Positions 53,986-62,937 of a DNA stretch of 64,000 bases are shown here, piece after piece. The stretch comes from Phenylobacterium conjunctum (GTDB taxonomy: Bacteria; Pseudomonadota; Alphaproteobacteria; Caulobacterales; Caulobacteraceae): the NCBI RefSeq assembly GCF_042679085.1, contig NZ_JBHTLQ010000005.1, forward strand, positions 1-64,000. The letters are read 5' to 3'. The notes beneath the pieces were generated by a model that saw nothing but the letters and a program-made list of their open reading frames with translations, was not told where the DNA came from and did no database searches. Numbering within the stretch: the stretch's first letter is position 1; every line of letters starts with the position of its first letter. A program made the translations under genes and the position numbers.

Positions 53986-54761
53986 TGCCCAGCGCCACGG
54001 TCCATGTGCTGAGGCCTGAGCCCCCGGCCAAGCCGGTGGGGGCGGTCACTTCGGCCATCGCCATCCTGCGCTGCCTGGGCCAGTCGACTGAGCCCTTGCG
54101 CCTGTCGGACATTGTCCGCGAACTCGGACTCAACAGCTCGACCGTCCTGAACATCCTGCGGACCCTCGACTATGAGGGCCTGGTCGCCGTCGACCCTCGC
54201 ACCAAGCGCTACCAGTTGGCCCAGGGCCTGGCCGATCTCGCGAGGCCGCTGACCGGCCAGGACGACACTCGGATGCTGCGCCAGATGGACCTGACGGCCG
54301 AGGCGCTGGGCGCCACCGTCGCCCTGTGGACCGTTATTGGCGACGAGGTGGAGCTGACCCACGTCGCCGAGTCCTCAGCGGTCATGCGCATCGCCTTCAC
54401 CGTGGGCCGTCGCCTGCCGGCCTATCTCGGCGCCATGGGCCGCCTCGTGGCCGCGCGCAGCGATGCGGGCCCGGCCGAGCGTCGCCGCCAGTTCGACGCC
54501 GTGCCCTGGAACCGCCCGCCGGCCTATGAGGCCTGGCTGGCCGAGGTGGAAGAAGCCCGCCGCCTCGGCGTCGGCTTCGACCACGGCGCCGTCAATCCTG
54601 GGGTGCTCGGTGTCGCCGTGCCGGTGGAGGGGCAGGGGCCCCTTCGCCGGATCATCGCCGCCGCCATGTTCGAAACCCCTGACCTGCAACCCGACCTCAT
54701 CGCCGAGCGCCTGCGCCAGATCGCGGCCCTGGCTCCAGACGCGGAGACCCGCCATGCATGA
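53985..54761 (+). CDS. IclR-family transcriptional regulator
   Basis: 258 residues. The N-terminal winged helix (SAIAILRCLGQSTEPLRLSD, then IVRELGLNSSTVLNILRTLD) and the C-terminal effector-binding domain (LGVGFDHGAVNPGVLGVAVPV near residues 194-214) are standard for IclR. It is placed inside the operon, overlapping the BKACE gene by one base and the next amidohydrolase gene by eight, so its level is coupled to the enzymes. The tandem TTCTC palindromes at 51248-51280 are its most likely site. The effector is probably the operon substrate or an intermediate. Confidence 0.93.
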   Translation: MPSATVHVLRPEPPAKPVGAVTSAIAILRCLGQSTEPLRLSDIVRELGLNSSTVLNILRTLDYEGLVAVDPRTKRYQLAQGLADLARPLTGQDDTRMLRQMDLTAEALGATVALWTVIGDEVELTHVAESSAVMRIAFTVGRRLPAYLGAMGRLVAARSDAGPAERRRQFDAVPWNRPPAYEAWLAEVEEARRLGVGFDHGAVNPGVLGVAVPVEGQGPLRRIIAAAMFETPDLQPDLIAERLRQIAALAPDAETRHA

Positions 54762-56490
54762 CCTGATCCTCAAGAACGGCCTGATCGTCGACGGCACGGG
54801 CGCGCCCGGCTTTCGCGGCGATGTCGCCGTCAAGGACGGCGTGATCGTCGAGGTGGGCGAGGTGTCCGGCCCGGCCGCCCGCACCCTGGACGCTGACGGC
54901 GCCCTGATCACCCCCGGCTTCGTCGACATCCACACCCACTATGACGGCCAGGTGTCCTGGGACAGCGTGCTGGCGCCGTCCTCGATCAACGGCGTCACCT
55001 CCATCGCCATGGGCAACTGCGGCGTCGGCTTCGCGCCCGCCCGGCCCGAGAAGCACGCCTGGCTGATCAACCTGCTGGAGGGCGTGGAAGACATTCCCGG
55101 CACGGCCCTGGCCGAAGGCCTGACCTGGGATTGGGAGACCTTCCCCGACTATCTGAACGCCCTGGCCCGCCGCAGCTACACGCTGGATATCGGCGCTCAC
55201 GTGCCTCACGCGGCCCTTCGCGCCTATGTGATGGGCGACGCCGGCGGCGACCATGAGGCGGTTCCGTCTGATGCTGAACTCGCCCGCATGGAGGCTCTGA
55301 CCTTCGAGGCCATGGAGGCCGGCGCCCTCGGCTTTTCCACCTCCCGCACCTATGTCCACCGCAGCCGCGACGGCCAGAACATCGGCACCCTAACGGCGTC
55401 GGAGGCCGAGCTTCTGGGCATCGCCGGCGCCCTGAAGCGGGCGGGCCGGGGCGTGATCCAGCTGATCAGCGACGCCTACCTGACCCCCGACGACGACTTC
55501 GCCCAGCGCGAGATGGACCTGATCCGCGCCCTGGTCCGCACCACCGGCCGCAAGCTGTCCTTCACCGTGCAGCAGACCGATGACGCGCCCGACCGCTGGA
55601 AGCACATCTTCCGCGAGGTGGCGGCCATGAACGCCGAGGGCCTGGACGTGAAGACCCAGGTGGCCCCGCGTCCCCTGGGCGTGATCCTCAGCTTCGCCTC
55701 GACCACCAACCCGTTCTTCATCTGCCCGACCTACCGCGAGGTGGCCCGCGAGGCGACGACCGAACAGCGGCTCGCCGCCCTGGCCGACCCGGCGGTGAAG
55801 GCCAAGATCCTGGCCGAGCACAAGCACATCCATCCGCCCGGCATGGCCCTGATCATCGTCCAGGGTTTCAACCGCATGCACCGCATGACCGATCCGGTGG
55901 ACTACGAGCCCGACGCCTCGACCTCGCTCGGCGTCGAAGCTGAGCGCCTGGGCCGCGACCCGGCCGACTTCGTCTATGACGTGCTGCTGGAGGAGGGCGG
56001 TCGCCGGCTGCTCTACATGCCGCTGATCAACTATGCGCGCGGCAACCTCGACGACGTCTGGGGGATGATGAGCGGGCCGCACAGCCTCTATGGCCTGTCG
56101 GACGGCGGCGCCCACTGCGGCACCATCTGCGATGGCTCCTTCCCGACCACCACGCTCGAGCTGTGGTCCAAGGGCTCCAAGCAGGGCTACAAGGCGCCCA
56201 TCGAGCAGCTGGTCCACGGCTACACCCAGCGCAACGCCCAGCACGTCGGCTGGCATGATCGCGGCGTGGTGAAGCCGGGCTACCTGGCCGACCTGAACGT
56301 CATCGACCTCGGGGGGCTTTCCCTCGGCCCGCCGGAGATCGTCCAGGACCTGCCCGCCGGCGGCGCCCGCCTGCTGCAGACCGCCCGCGGCTATCGCTGG
56401 ACCGTCAAGTCCGGCAAGGTCACCTTCGAGAACGGCGCCTGGACCGGCGAAGTCCCCGGCAAGCTGCTGCGCGGCGACCAGGGGCTCTAG
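54754..56490 (+). CDS. N-acyl-D-amino-acid deacylase-like amidohydrolase (copy 2)
   Basis: 578 residues from ATG 54754 (MHDLILKNGLIVDGTGAP), eight bases inside the end of the IclR gene. The longer open frame upstream only overlaps that gene. Motifs match copy 1: TPGFVDIHTHYDGQVSWDS (metal HxH), SIAMGNCGVGFAPARPEK, GVEDIPGTALAEGLTWDWE, ALGFSTSRTYVHRSRDG, YGLSDGGAHCGTICDGSFPT. Residue pattern in the middle (KLSFTVQQTDDAPDRW against KLSFSMVQADVVPDQW-like text in copy 1) differs enough for a different substrate. Cytoplasmic. It ends the operon, followed by a strong hairpin. Confidence 0.9.
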   Translation: MHDLILKNGLIVDGTGAPGFRGDVAVKDGVIVEVGEVSGPAARTLDADGALITPGFVDIHTHYDGQVSWDSVLAPSSINGVTSIAMGNCGVGFAPARPEKHAWLINLLEGVEDIPGTALAEGLTWDWETFPDYLNALARRSYTLDIGAHVPHAALRAYVMGDAGGDHEAVPSDAELARMEALTFEAMEAGALGFSTSRTYVHRSRDGQNIGTLTASEAELLGIAGALKRAGRGVIQLISDAYLTPDDDFAQREMDLIRALVRTTGRKLSFTVQQTDDAPDRWKHIFREVAAMNAEGLDVKTQVAPRPLGVILSFASTTNPFFICPTYREVAREATTEQRLAALADPAVKAKILAEHKHIHPPGMALIIVQGFNRMHRMTDPVDYEPDASTSLGVEAERLGRDPADFVYDVLLEEGGRRLLYMPLINYARGNLDDVWGMMSGPHSLYGLSDGGAHCGTICDGSFPTTTLELWSKGSKQGYKAPIEQLVHGYTQRNAQHVGWHDRGVVKPGYLADLNVIDLGGLSLGPPEIVQDLPAGGARLLQTARGYRWTVKSGKVTFENGAWTGEVPGKLLRGDQGL

Positions 56491-56496
56491 CATTTC

Positions 56497-56532
56497 CCCC
56501 GCACATCCCGGCCTTCGCCCGGATGTGCGGGG
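56497..56532. terminator. Long-stem hairpin between convergent amidohydrolase and acyl-CoA dehydrogenase genes
   Basis: CCCCGCACATCC (56497-56508) pairs perfectly with GGATGTGCGGGG (56521-56532) around a 12-base loop. It fills the 49-bp gap between convergent stops and probably terminates both transcripts. TTT precedes the left arm and AATT follows the right arm. Confidence 0.7.
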
Positions 56533-56539
56533 AATTCGC

Positions 56540-57703
56540 TCAAACCCGCAACACCGCCTTGGCCATGATGTTCCGCTGCACCTCATCCGTGCCGCCGGCG
56601 ATGCTGGCCGCACGGCCTTCGTAGTAGCGGGCGACCTCGCGCCTGGCCCAGGCCGGGCCGAGGGGCGGGGAGGGCGCGGGGCCCGCCGCTTGCGGGAACC
56701 AGGGCGCGGCATAGTCGCCGGCGGTCTCCACATAGAGCTCCGTCATACGCTGAACGATCTCCGTGCCCTTGAGCTTCAGCATTGAGGATTGCGCGCCAGG
56801 GGCGTCGCCCGCCGCCACTTCCCACAGGGTGCGCAGTTCGGTCATTTCCAGGGCCTTGAGTTCGATCTCGGTCTCCATCAGCCGGCGTGCGAAGCCGGGC
56901 TCACGGATCAGGCCGTTGTCGGTGGCCGCGGCGCGGATCCCGGCCAGCAGGTTTAGCGACAGGGAGACATAGGCCTGGCCCGTGCGCTCGTGAGTCAGGA
57001 GGCCCTTGGCGTAGGTCCAGCCCTGGCCCTCCTCGCCGATGCGGTTCTCGACGGGCACGCGGACGCCGTCAAAGGTCACCCGGTTGAAGCTGTGGCGGCC
57101 GTCGAGGGAGATGATTGGCGAGACCTCGATCCCGGGCGTGCGCATATCCACCAGCAGGAAGGTGATTCCGGCCTGCTTCTTGGCCTCGGTCGCCGTGCGG
57201 GTCAGGCAGAACATCCAGTCGGCCTGGTGGGCGCCGCTGGTCCACACCTTCTCGCCGGTGATCACATAGTGGTCGCCCTCCAGCTCGGCCGCCGTGCGCA
57301 GAGAGGCCAGGTCCGAGCCCGCGCCCGGCTCGGAATAGCCCTGACACCAGCGGACCTTGTCGGCCAGGATATCGGGCAGGAACCGCGCCTGTTGCTGCGG
57401 CGAGCCATAGCCGAACAGGATCGGCGCCAGCATGCCCATGCCCATCCCGCCCACCTGCGGCGGTAGGCCGGCCCGGCTGGTCTCGCGTTCCCAGATGAAG
57501 GCCTGGGTGGCGCTCCAGCCGGGACCGCCGAACTGGACCGGCCACTTGTTCGCCGCCCAGCCTCTGGCCAGCAGGGCGTCGCGCCACCGCGCCTCGTCGT
57601 CGGCGTTCTGCTCGCGCGGCGCATGATCCGGAAAGGTCTGAGCGATCAGCGCGCGCACCTCGTCCCGAAAGGCCAGGTCGGTGGGGGTGAAATCCAGATC
57701 CAT
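56540..57703 (-). CDS. Acyl-CoA dehydrogenase
   Basis: 387 residues, FAD-dependent. Helical N-terminal domain (LDFTPTDLAFRDEVRALIAQ), middle beta domain with WCQGYSEPGAGSDLASLRT and VITGEKVWTSGAHQADW, and C-terminal helical domain ending RAASIAGGTDEVQRNIMAKA. It oxidises acyl-CoA esters to 2,3-enoyl-CoA and passes electrons to ETF. Members of this type (with WxQGYSEPxAGSDLA) are typical of sterol-, terpenoid- or branched-chain degradation, but the substrate is not fixed by sequence. It diverges from the hot-dog gene over a palindrome-bearing promoter. Confidence 0.92.
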   Translation of the reverse strand: MDLDFTPTDLAFRDEVRALIAQTFPDHAPREQNADDEARWRDALLARGWAANKWPVQFGGPGWSATQAFIWERETSRAGLPPQVGGMGMGMLAPILFGYGSPQQQARFLPDILADKVRWCQGYSEPGAGSDLASLRTAAELEGDHYVITGEKVWTSGAHQADWMFCLTRTATEAKKQAGITFLLVDMRTPGIEVSPIISLDGRHSFNRVTFDGVRVPVENRIGEEGQGWTYAKGLLTHERTGQAYVSLSLNLLAGIRAAATDNGLIREPGFARRLMETEIELKALEMTELRTLWEVAAGDAPGAQSSMLKLKGTEIVQRMTELYVETAGDYAAPWFPQAAGPAPSPPLGPAWARREVARYYEGRAASIAGGTDEVQRNIMAKAVLRV

Positions 57704-57716
57704 GGACTCGGTCCGT

Positions 57717-57737
57717 TATTGGAGTATATCTACAATA
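57717..57737. promoter_or_regulatory. Palindrome TATTGnAG-N5-CTnCAATA in the acyl-CoA dehydrogenase promoter
   Basis: The 21-bp dyad is centred at 57727, with 7 of the 8 outer base pairs matching. It lies 14 bp before the acyl-CoA dehydrogenase ATG and 44 bp before the divergent hot-dog gene. TetR-type repressor site is the likeliest reading; the TetR gene at 60793 is a candidate. Confidence 0.45.
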
Positions 57738-57780
57738 GAAGAAGCCGCAGGCCGCTAGGTCAAGCGCCAAGGAGGATTTG

Positions 57781-58650
57781 ATGCCCAATAGCGAGCCCTT
57801 CCGCCTGTCCGAGACCGACGGCGTCCTCAGCGGCCCGGTGCGCCGGCCGGCCAATGCGTCGAAGCTGGCGGCCGGCTCCATCCACGACGACGCCACAGCC
57901 CAGCGCCTCGGCTTTCGCGGCGGCACGGTGGCCGCCAACATCCACTTCGAACAGTTCCCGCCGTTGCTCGAGGCGGCCCTGGGCGCAGCCTTCGCCCGCA
58001 CCGGCGGCCTGTCTCTCTACTTCCTGACCCCCACCACGGATGGCGAGCCGGTCCAGGCCTTCGCCCGCCTGGAGGCGCCCGGCCGCGCCGAGGTCTGGAT
58101 GCAGAACGCAGACGGCGGACGGGTCTGCGAAGGCACAGCCGTCCTGGCCGGGCCTGACGAGTTCTCGGCCCTGCGCGGGCGCCTGAAGGGCGTGCGACCG
58201 GCTCAAGACCTGCGCATTCTGGCCGGCGTGAGCGTCGGGGATGAGGTGCGTGATGTCCCGGCCCGGGTGGACAGCGCGCGCGGCGCGCCCCGCCTGGCCA
58301 TGATCACCGAGGATCTGCCTCGCTATCACGGCGGCGAAGGCTTCGCAGGTCGCGTGGCCCCGCCCGCAACCGCCATCGACGCCCTACGCGCCGTCGAAGG
58401 CCCGCTGTTCGCCAAGGTGCAGGACTTCGTCGGCATGTTCGGCGCGATCGAACTGCAGATGCTGAACGGCCCCATCCTGGCCGACCATGACTACCTGGCC
58501 TCAGGCCGGGTCCTGGCCCTGTCGGAGTCGCCGAAGACCGAGATCGTCTGGTACGAAGCCTCGCTGACCGACCCGAAGACCGGTCAGAGGGTCGCCCAGA
58601 TGATCCTGATGTCCCGGGTGCTGAAGGCGTCCTCGCCCCTCTGGGCTTGA
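57781..58650 (+). CDS. Hot-dog-fold acyl-CoA protein (MaoC/thioesterase-like), function unassigned
   Basis: 289 residues from ATG 57781, with AAGGAGG 5 bases upstream; a TTG one codon earlier is not needed. The chain shows HDDATAQRLGFRGGTVAANIHFEQ, seen here as HDDATAQRLGFRGGTVAANI, a MaoC-type loop in which an N-terminal hydratase motif would be expected (His-Asp). LYFLTPTTDGEPVQAFARLE follows. The second half has a matching pattern (FAKVQDFVGMFGAIELQ), suggesting two hot-dog repeats. Such proteins hydrate or deacylate CoA esters. Divergent from an acyl-CoA dehydrogenase, it probably serves the same pathway, as hydratase or thioesterase; I cannot choose between them. Confidence 0.75.
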   Translation: MPNSEPFRLSETDGVLSGPVRRPANASKLAAGSIHDDATAQRLGFRGGTVAANIHFEQFPPLLEAALGAAFARTGGLSLYFLTPTTDGEPVQAFARLEAPGRAEVWMQNADGGRVCEGTAVLAGPDEFSALRGRLKGVRPAQDLRILAGVSVGDEVRDVPARVDSARGAPRLAMITEDLPRYHGGEGFAGRVAPPATAIDALRAVEGPLFAKVQDFVGMFGAIELQMLNGPILADHDYLASGRVLALSESPKTEIVWYEASLTDPKTGQRVAQMILMSRVLKASSPLWA

Positions 58651-58693
58651 GGCCGTCCGCGCATCACGGCAACCATGGCGGCCGGAGGTGGCC

Positions 58694-60796
58694 ATGCTCA
58701 GGCTCGACGGCGGCGGACAGACCCTGCTCATCTGGCTGGACGCCGGACGGCCAAAGCTCGCCTATTGGGGACCGGGCCTGCCACCCGACCTCGACGACAG
58801 CGCCGTCGAGGTCCTGGCCCAGGCGACCCTGCCCTCAGGCGGCGTGCTGGACGCCGGCGAGGCCCTCGACCTGTTCCCGGAGGCCGGCAACGGCTTCACT
58901 GGCCATCCGGCCCTGATCGCCCACCGCGCGGGCGGCGGCTTCGTCAGCCAGATGCGCGCCGCCGGCTATGAACTTACCGCGGACGGGCTCAGCATCGAGC
59001 TTGCGGATCCTGCGGCGGGTCTGGCGGTGCGGCTCAGCCTGTCGCTCGACCCCGCCACCGGCGTCGCCGCCTTCCGCGCCCGCCTGACCAACACCGGCGA
59101 CGACGCCCTGGCGCTCGATTGGATGAGCCCTTGCGCCCTGCCGTTCGCGGCGGGGGAACTGATGATGTTCGACGGCCGCTGGGCCCGCGAGTTCCAGACC
59201 GTGCGCCAGGCCCTGCCCACCGGCCTGGTGCTCAAGGACAACCGCACCGGCCGCACCTCGCACCACGCCCCGCCCTACATGCTGGTGGGGGAGGCGGGCT
59301 TCAGCCAGGCGACGGGCGAGGTCACCGGCGCCCACCTGGCCTGGAGCGGCGACGCCCGCATGCTGGCCGAACGCCTGCGCGATGGCCGTATCCAACTCCA
59401 GGGCGGCGAACTCTTCCTGCCCGGCGAGGTCAGCCTGGCGCCCGGCGAGACCTATGACACCCCGATCCTCTACGCCGCGCGCTCCGGCGCCGGCCTGAAC
59501 GGCCTGTCGGACCGCTTCCATCCCTTTGTCCGCGAGGTGATCCTGGGCGGGCGGCTGAAGGCCAAGCCCCGGCCGGTGCACTTCAACACCTGGGAGGCGG
59601 TCTACTTCCGCCACGACCTCACTGAGCTCAAGGCCCTGGCCGATCTCGCCGCCGAGGTGGGGGCCGAGCGCTTCATCCTCGACGACGGCTGGTTCAAGGG
59701 CCGCAATGACGACACCACCAGCCTGGGCGACTGGATCCCCGACGCCGCCAAGTATCCCGACGGCCTGACGTCCCTGATCGATCACGTCCGCGGCCTCGGC
59801 CTGGAGTTCGGCCTGTGGGTCGAGCCGGAAATGGCCAATCTCGACAGCGACCTCGTCCGCGCCCATCCCGACTGGCTTTTGCATGTGGACGACCGCGCCC
59901 AGCCCGTGGGCCGGGGCCAGTATGTGCTGGACCTCACCCGTCCGGAGGTCGCCGACCACCTGTTCGCCCGGCTCGACGCCCTCTTGGCCCAGCACGAGAT
60001 CGGCTACCTCAAATGGGACATGAACCGGGACCTGACCCATGCGGCCAGCCGCGGACGTCCCGCCAGCCGTCGCCAGACCCTGGCCGTCTACGCCCTGATC
60101 GACCGGCTGCGCGCCGCCCATCCGGACGTCGAGATCGAAAGCTGCGCCTCCGGCGGCGGCCGCGCCGATTTCGAGATCCTGAAGCGCACGGATCGCATCT
60201 GGACCTCGGACTGTAATGATCCGGTCGAGCGCCAGACCATCCAGCAGGGCTTCTCGATCTTCTTTCCGCCCGAGGTCATGGGCGCCCATGTGGGGCCGGC
60301 CGCCAGCCACACCACGGCGCGGCGCACCAGCCTGATGCTGCGCGCCTACACCGCCCTGTTCGGCCACATGGGGATCGAGGCCGACGTCCGCGACTTCCCG
60401 GACAAGGACCGGACGCGCCTGGCTGAGGCGATCGCTCTGCACAAGCGCCTGCGACCCCTGCTGCACGGTGGCCGGGTCCTGCGTCAGGACCCGGCCGACC
60501 CCGGCGCGGTCGCCGGGCTGGTCGTGGCTGAGGACCAGGCCCTGGCCAGCTACGCCCAGCTGGAGACGTCCCCGCACGCGACCTCTGCGCCCCTGCGGTT
60601 GACCGGCCTTGAGCCTAAGCAGACCTACGAGGTGACGCTGCTCAATCAGCGTCCCGCCCCGCCCAATCGCTTCACCCCGGACCTCCTTAAAGGGCAGGCG
60701 GTGCGCACGACCGGCGACCTGATCCAGGCCTTGGGACTGCCGCTGCCCGTCCTGCGAGCCGGCGAGATCGCGGTCTTCCAGCTGACGAGGGTCTAG
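58694..60796 (+). CDS. Alpha-galactosidase (glycoside hydrolase family 36)
   Basis: 700 residues from ATG 58694 with GGAGG 5 bases upstream; a GTG two codons earlier overlaps that site. The N-terminal beta-sandwich (1-~280) precedes the barrel. Barrel motifs include HFNTWEAVYFRHDLTELKAL, FILDDGWFKGRNDDTTSLGD, LEFGLWVEPEMAN, GYLKWDMNRDLTH with the Asp nucleophile, CASGGGRADFEILKRTDRIW, and WTSDCNDPVERQ with the acid/base Asp. A C-terminal beta domain follows. It cleaves terminal alpha-galactosyl residues by a retaining mechanism. No signal peptide, so cytoplasmic. It may act with the GPH symporter 7.5 kb upstream, though no nearby sugar regulator supports that. Confidence 0.92.
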   Translation: MLRLDGGGQTLLIWLDAGRPKLAYWGPGLPPDLDDSAVEVLAQATLPSGGVLDAGEALDLFPEAGNGFTGHPALIAHRAGGGFVSQMRAAGYELTADGLSIELADPAAGLAVRLSLSLDPATGVAAFRARLTNTGDDALALDWMSPCALPFAAGELMMFDGRWAREFQTVRQALPTGLVLKDNRTGRTSHHAPPYMLVGEAGFSQATGEVTGAHLAWSGDARMLAERLRDGRIQLQGGELFLPGEVSLAPGETYDTPILYAARSGAGLNGLSDRFHPFVREVILGGRLKAKPRPVHFNTWEAVYFRHDLTELKALADLAAEVGAERFILDDGWFKGRNDDTTSLGDWIPDAAKYPDGLTSLIDHVRGLGLEFGLWVEPEMANLDSDLVRAHPDWLLHVDDRAQPVGRGQYVLDLTRPEVADHLFARLDALLAQHEIGYLKWDMNRDLTHAASRGRPASRRQTLAVYALIDRLRAAHPDVEIESCASGGGRADFEILKRTDRIWTSDCNDPVERQTIQQGFSIFFPPEVMGAHVGPAASHTTARRTSLMLRAYTALFGHMGIEADVRDFPDKDRTRLAEAIALHKRLRPLLHGGRVLRQDPADPGAVAGLVVAEDQALASYAQLETSPHATSAPLRLTGLEPKQTYEVTLLNQRPAPPNRFTPDLLKGQAVRTTGDLIQALGLPLPVLRAGEIAVFQLTRV

Positions 60797-61404
60797 CGGC
60801 GCTTGATCTCCGCCACGCCGGCGCTGATCGCGCCGAGGATCATGCCGATGGTCAGGGGCTCGATCTTGACCCGCGTCGCGGTCCCCGCCGCGATCCGGGC
60901 GCCGGCCGCCGCCGTAATCCCCATGCACAGCTCGACAATCGCCTCGGCCTCGGCCTCCACGATGTCATGCGCGCGGGCCAGTCGCCGGGACAGAAAGCGC
61001 ACCGCCGCCCGGCGGTCGGCGCGGTTCTCGACCTCGAAGGCCGCCACCACGCCCGGATCGCTCATCAGCCGCTCGATCAGCAGCCCCCGCTCCTCGGACT
61101 GGCGTAGGGACAAGGCCGTCATGCGGCGCACCATGTCCTCGAAGTCCGCAGACGCCGTATTCTCGATCGCCTGGGCCGCGTGCAGCCGCTCGTACTCCCG
61201 CCGCAGCACCGCCTGCAGCAGGTCGAGCCGGCTTGGGAAGTAGTGATAGAGCAGGGCGGGGCTGACCTCAGCGCGCGCCGCCACGCCCTCCATGGTCAGG
61301 CCGGACAGGCCCTGGTCGATCACCAGGCCCGCGGCCTGGTCCAGGATCGCGTTGCGCCGATCTTCCGGCGCCAGACGCGTCCGACGCTTTGGAGCCGCCG
61401 CCAT
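60793..61404 (-). CDS. TetR-family transcriptional regulator
   Basis: 203 residues. HTH: AILDQAAGLVIDQGLSGLTM then EGVAARAEVSPALLYHYFPSR, given as GVAARAEVSPALLYHYFPSR. The remaining helical domain is typical (RADRRAAVRFLSRRLARAHD). The start codon abuts the upstream gene's stop with no gap, so it is co-transcribed and coupled with the XRE-type regulator. Its stop overlaps that of the convergent alpha-galactosidase by four bases. Targets are unknown; the acyl-CoA dehydrogenase palindrome is a candidate. Confidence 0.92.
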   Translation of the reverse strand: MAAAPKRRTRLAPEDRRNAILDQAAGLVIDQGLSGLTMEGVAARAEVSPALLYHYFPSRLDLLQAVLRREYERLHAAQAIENTASADFEDMVRRMTALSLRQSEERGLLIERLMSDPGVVAAFEVENRADRRAAVRFLSRRLARAHDIVEAEAEAIVELCMGITAAAGARIAAGTATRVKIEPLTIGMILGAISAGVAEIKRR

Positions 61405-62817
61405 CTAGCTGATCCGATAGGGCACGACGGTGCGCTCGTCGCCGGGCACCCAGATCGGCCGGTCCACCGGCGGGAAGGCGCGCTGTGGACAGTCGTTGCG
61501 CTCGCAGATCCGGCACGAGACCCCGATCCGCGCGGGCCGACCATTGATGTCCACCCCTTCGGAATAGACCAGGGCGTCGGCGTACTGAAGCTCGCAGCCG
61601 AAGCCGAGCACATAGCGCCGGTCCGGCTCCAGGAAGGCGCCTGAGCGCTTCACCACGCTGCGCGCCACGCAAAGATAGCGCGCGCCGTCCGGCATTTCCG
61701 CCACCTGCACCAGGAACCGGTCCGGATGGCCGATGGCGTCGTGGACGTTCCACATCGGACACGCCCCGCCGAAGCGGGCGAACTGGAAGCGCGTGGCGCT
61801 GTGCCGCTTGGTGATGTTGCCGGCGTGGTCCAGGCGCACGAAGTAAAAGGGTATGCCCCGCGCGCCCGGCCGCTGCAGGGTCGAGAGCCGGTGACAGACC
61901 TGTTCCAGGCTGGACTGGAACCGCCGCGCCAGCTGCTCGACATCGTGCCGCAGCTCCCGCGCCGCTCCGGCGAACCGGCGATAGGGCAGGACCAGGGCGC
62001 CCGCCGCATAGTTCCGCAGCCCCACTCGGCAGACATCGCGCGCCGCCTGGCTGTGCAGGCCGGACGCCGCCAACTCGGCGTCGACCAGCCCGCCCAGCTC
62101 CGCCGAGACGATGTGGAAGGCCATCTGGAAACAGCGTGTCGCCGCCGGCTGGGCGGCGTTCAGCACCAGGGTCTTGGTCGCGGCGTCATAGCGGCGCATC
62201 AGGTCGCCAGAACCGTCGCGGACCACGGTCAGGCCCATGGTCTCGCGCAGATAGGTGTCCAGCACCGCTTCCAGATGGACGCCCGCGCCCCCCAGGTTCA
62301 GCCGCTCGGCCAGGGCCTCGGCGGCCAGGTCCAGCTCATGCAGATAGTTGTTCTTGTAGTGGAAGAAGTCCCGCACCTCCTCATAGGGCAGGAGGGACGA
62401 GGCCGCCGCCGTCTCGTCGACCGCCACGGCGGCGTCAGCCTGGCGCAGCCGGTCCTCGAGCCGCGCATAGGCCCGGTGCAGTTCCAGGAACCGGTGGGCG
62501 AAGACGGGCGCGGTGGCCGCCACATGCTTCAGCTCGGTGAAGGACAGGGCGCCTGGCGCATCGTTCAGGCCCGCCGTGGCCTCCCGCAGGTCGGCGATCA
62601 GGCGCTGGTCATCGTCGGCGTCCAGGGCCGAGGCGTCCACCTCGAAGGCCTTGATCATGGCCAGCAGCACGCGGGCCGAAACCGGGCGCTGGTTGGCCTC
62701 GATCTGCGACAGGTAACTGATCGACAGGCCCAAGAGACCGCTGGCCGCGTCGAGGGTCCAGCCGCGCTCCTGGCGCAGCCGCTTGACCTTCGGGCCGATG
62801 AAGAGCTTGTCCGCCAT
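61405..62817 (-). CDS. XRE-family short-chain-acyl/propionate-type regulator (ScfR/RamB-like)
   Basis: 470 residues. N-terminal helix-turn-helix: FIGPKVKRLRQERGWTLDAA, then LLGLSISYLSQIEANQRPVS. Middle region (residues ~150-300) resembles the IrrE/ImmA-like (DUF955) domain but with QMAFHIVSAELGG in place of a full HExxH zinc motif. C-terminal region has the ScfR-type cysteine motif CRICERNDCPQRAFPPVDRP. RamB/ScfR relatives control isocitrate lyase, propionyl-CoA and 2-methylcitrate genes in response to acetyl- or propionyl-CoA. The start lacks a clear Shine-Dalgarno (GCGAAACTG precedes it), so translation may be leaderless or weak. The operator-like sequence begins 4 bp upstream. Confidence 0.87.
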   Translation of the reverse strand: MADKLFIGPKVKRLRQERGWTLDAASGLLGLSISYLSQIEANQRPVSARVLLAMIKAFEVDASALDADDDQRLIADLREATAGLNDAPGALSFTELKHVAATAPVFAHRFLELHRAYARLEDRLRQADAAVAVDETAAASSLLPYEEVRDFFHYKNNYLHELDLAAEALAERLNLGGAGVHLEAVLDTYLRETMGLTVVRDGSGDLMRRYDAATKTLVLNAAQPAATRCFQMAFHIVSAELGGLVDAELAASGLHSQAARDVCRVGLRNYAAGALVLPYRRFAGAARELRHDVEQLARRFQSSLEQVCHRLSTLQRPGARGIPFYFVRLDHAGNITKRHSATRFQFARFGGACPMWNVHDAIGHPDRFLVQVAEMPDGARYLCVARSVVKRSGAFLEPDRRYVLGFGCELQYADALVYSEGVDINGRPARIGVSCRICERNDCPQRAFPPVDRPIWVPGDERTVVPYRIS

Positions 62818-62820
62818 CAG

Positions 62821-62845
62821 TTTCGCAATTTTGCAGTTTCACAAG
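62821..62845. promoter_or_regulatory. TTTCGCAATTTTGCAGTTT operator-like site at the ScfR-type start
   Basis: GCAA-TT-TTGC (62825-62834) is a dyad flanked by TTT on both sides, 4 bp from the regulator's ATG. On the minus strand it reads AAACTGCAAAATTGCGAAA, close to the AAACTTTGCAAA-type sites of RamB. A 17-bp word overlapping it (TTTTGCAGTTTCACAAG, 62829-62845) recurs as TTTCGCAGCTTCACACG at 62938-62954, 14 of 17 matching. Confidence 0.5.
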
Positions 62846-62937
62846 TTGCGCTGCGAGCGCGTTCACACCTTGGCCCATTTCCGCGGGCCATGCAGCAGGA
62901 AATTGCTGACTTTTTTGCCGTGCCGGTGCGTAAGGTG

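Noticed and set aside
60803..61644. Plus-strand frames opposite the TetR and ScfR-type genes
   Set aside because: Low-complexity shadows of clearly identified minus-strand proteins.
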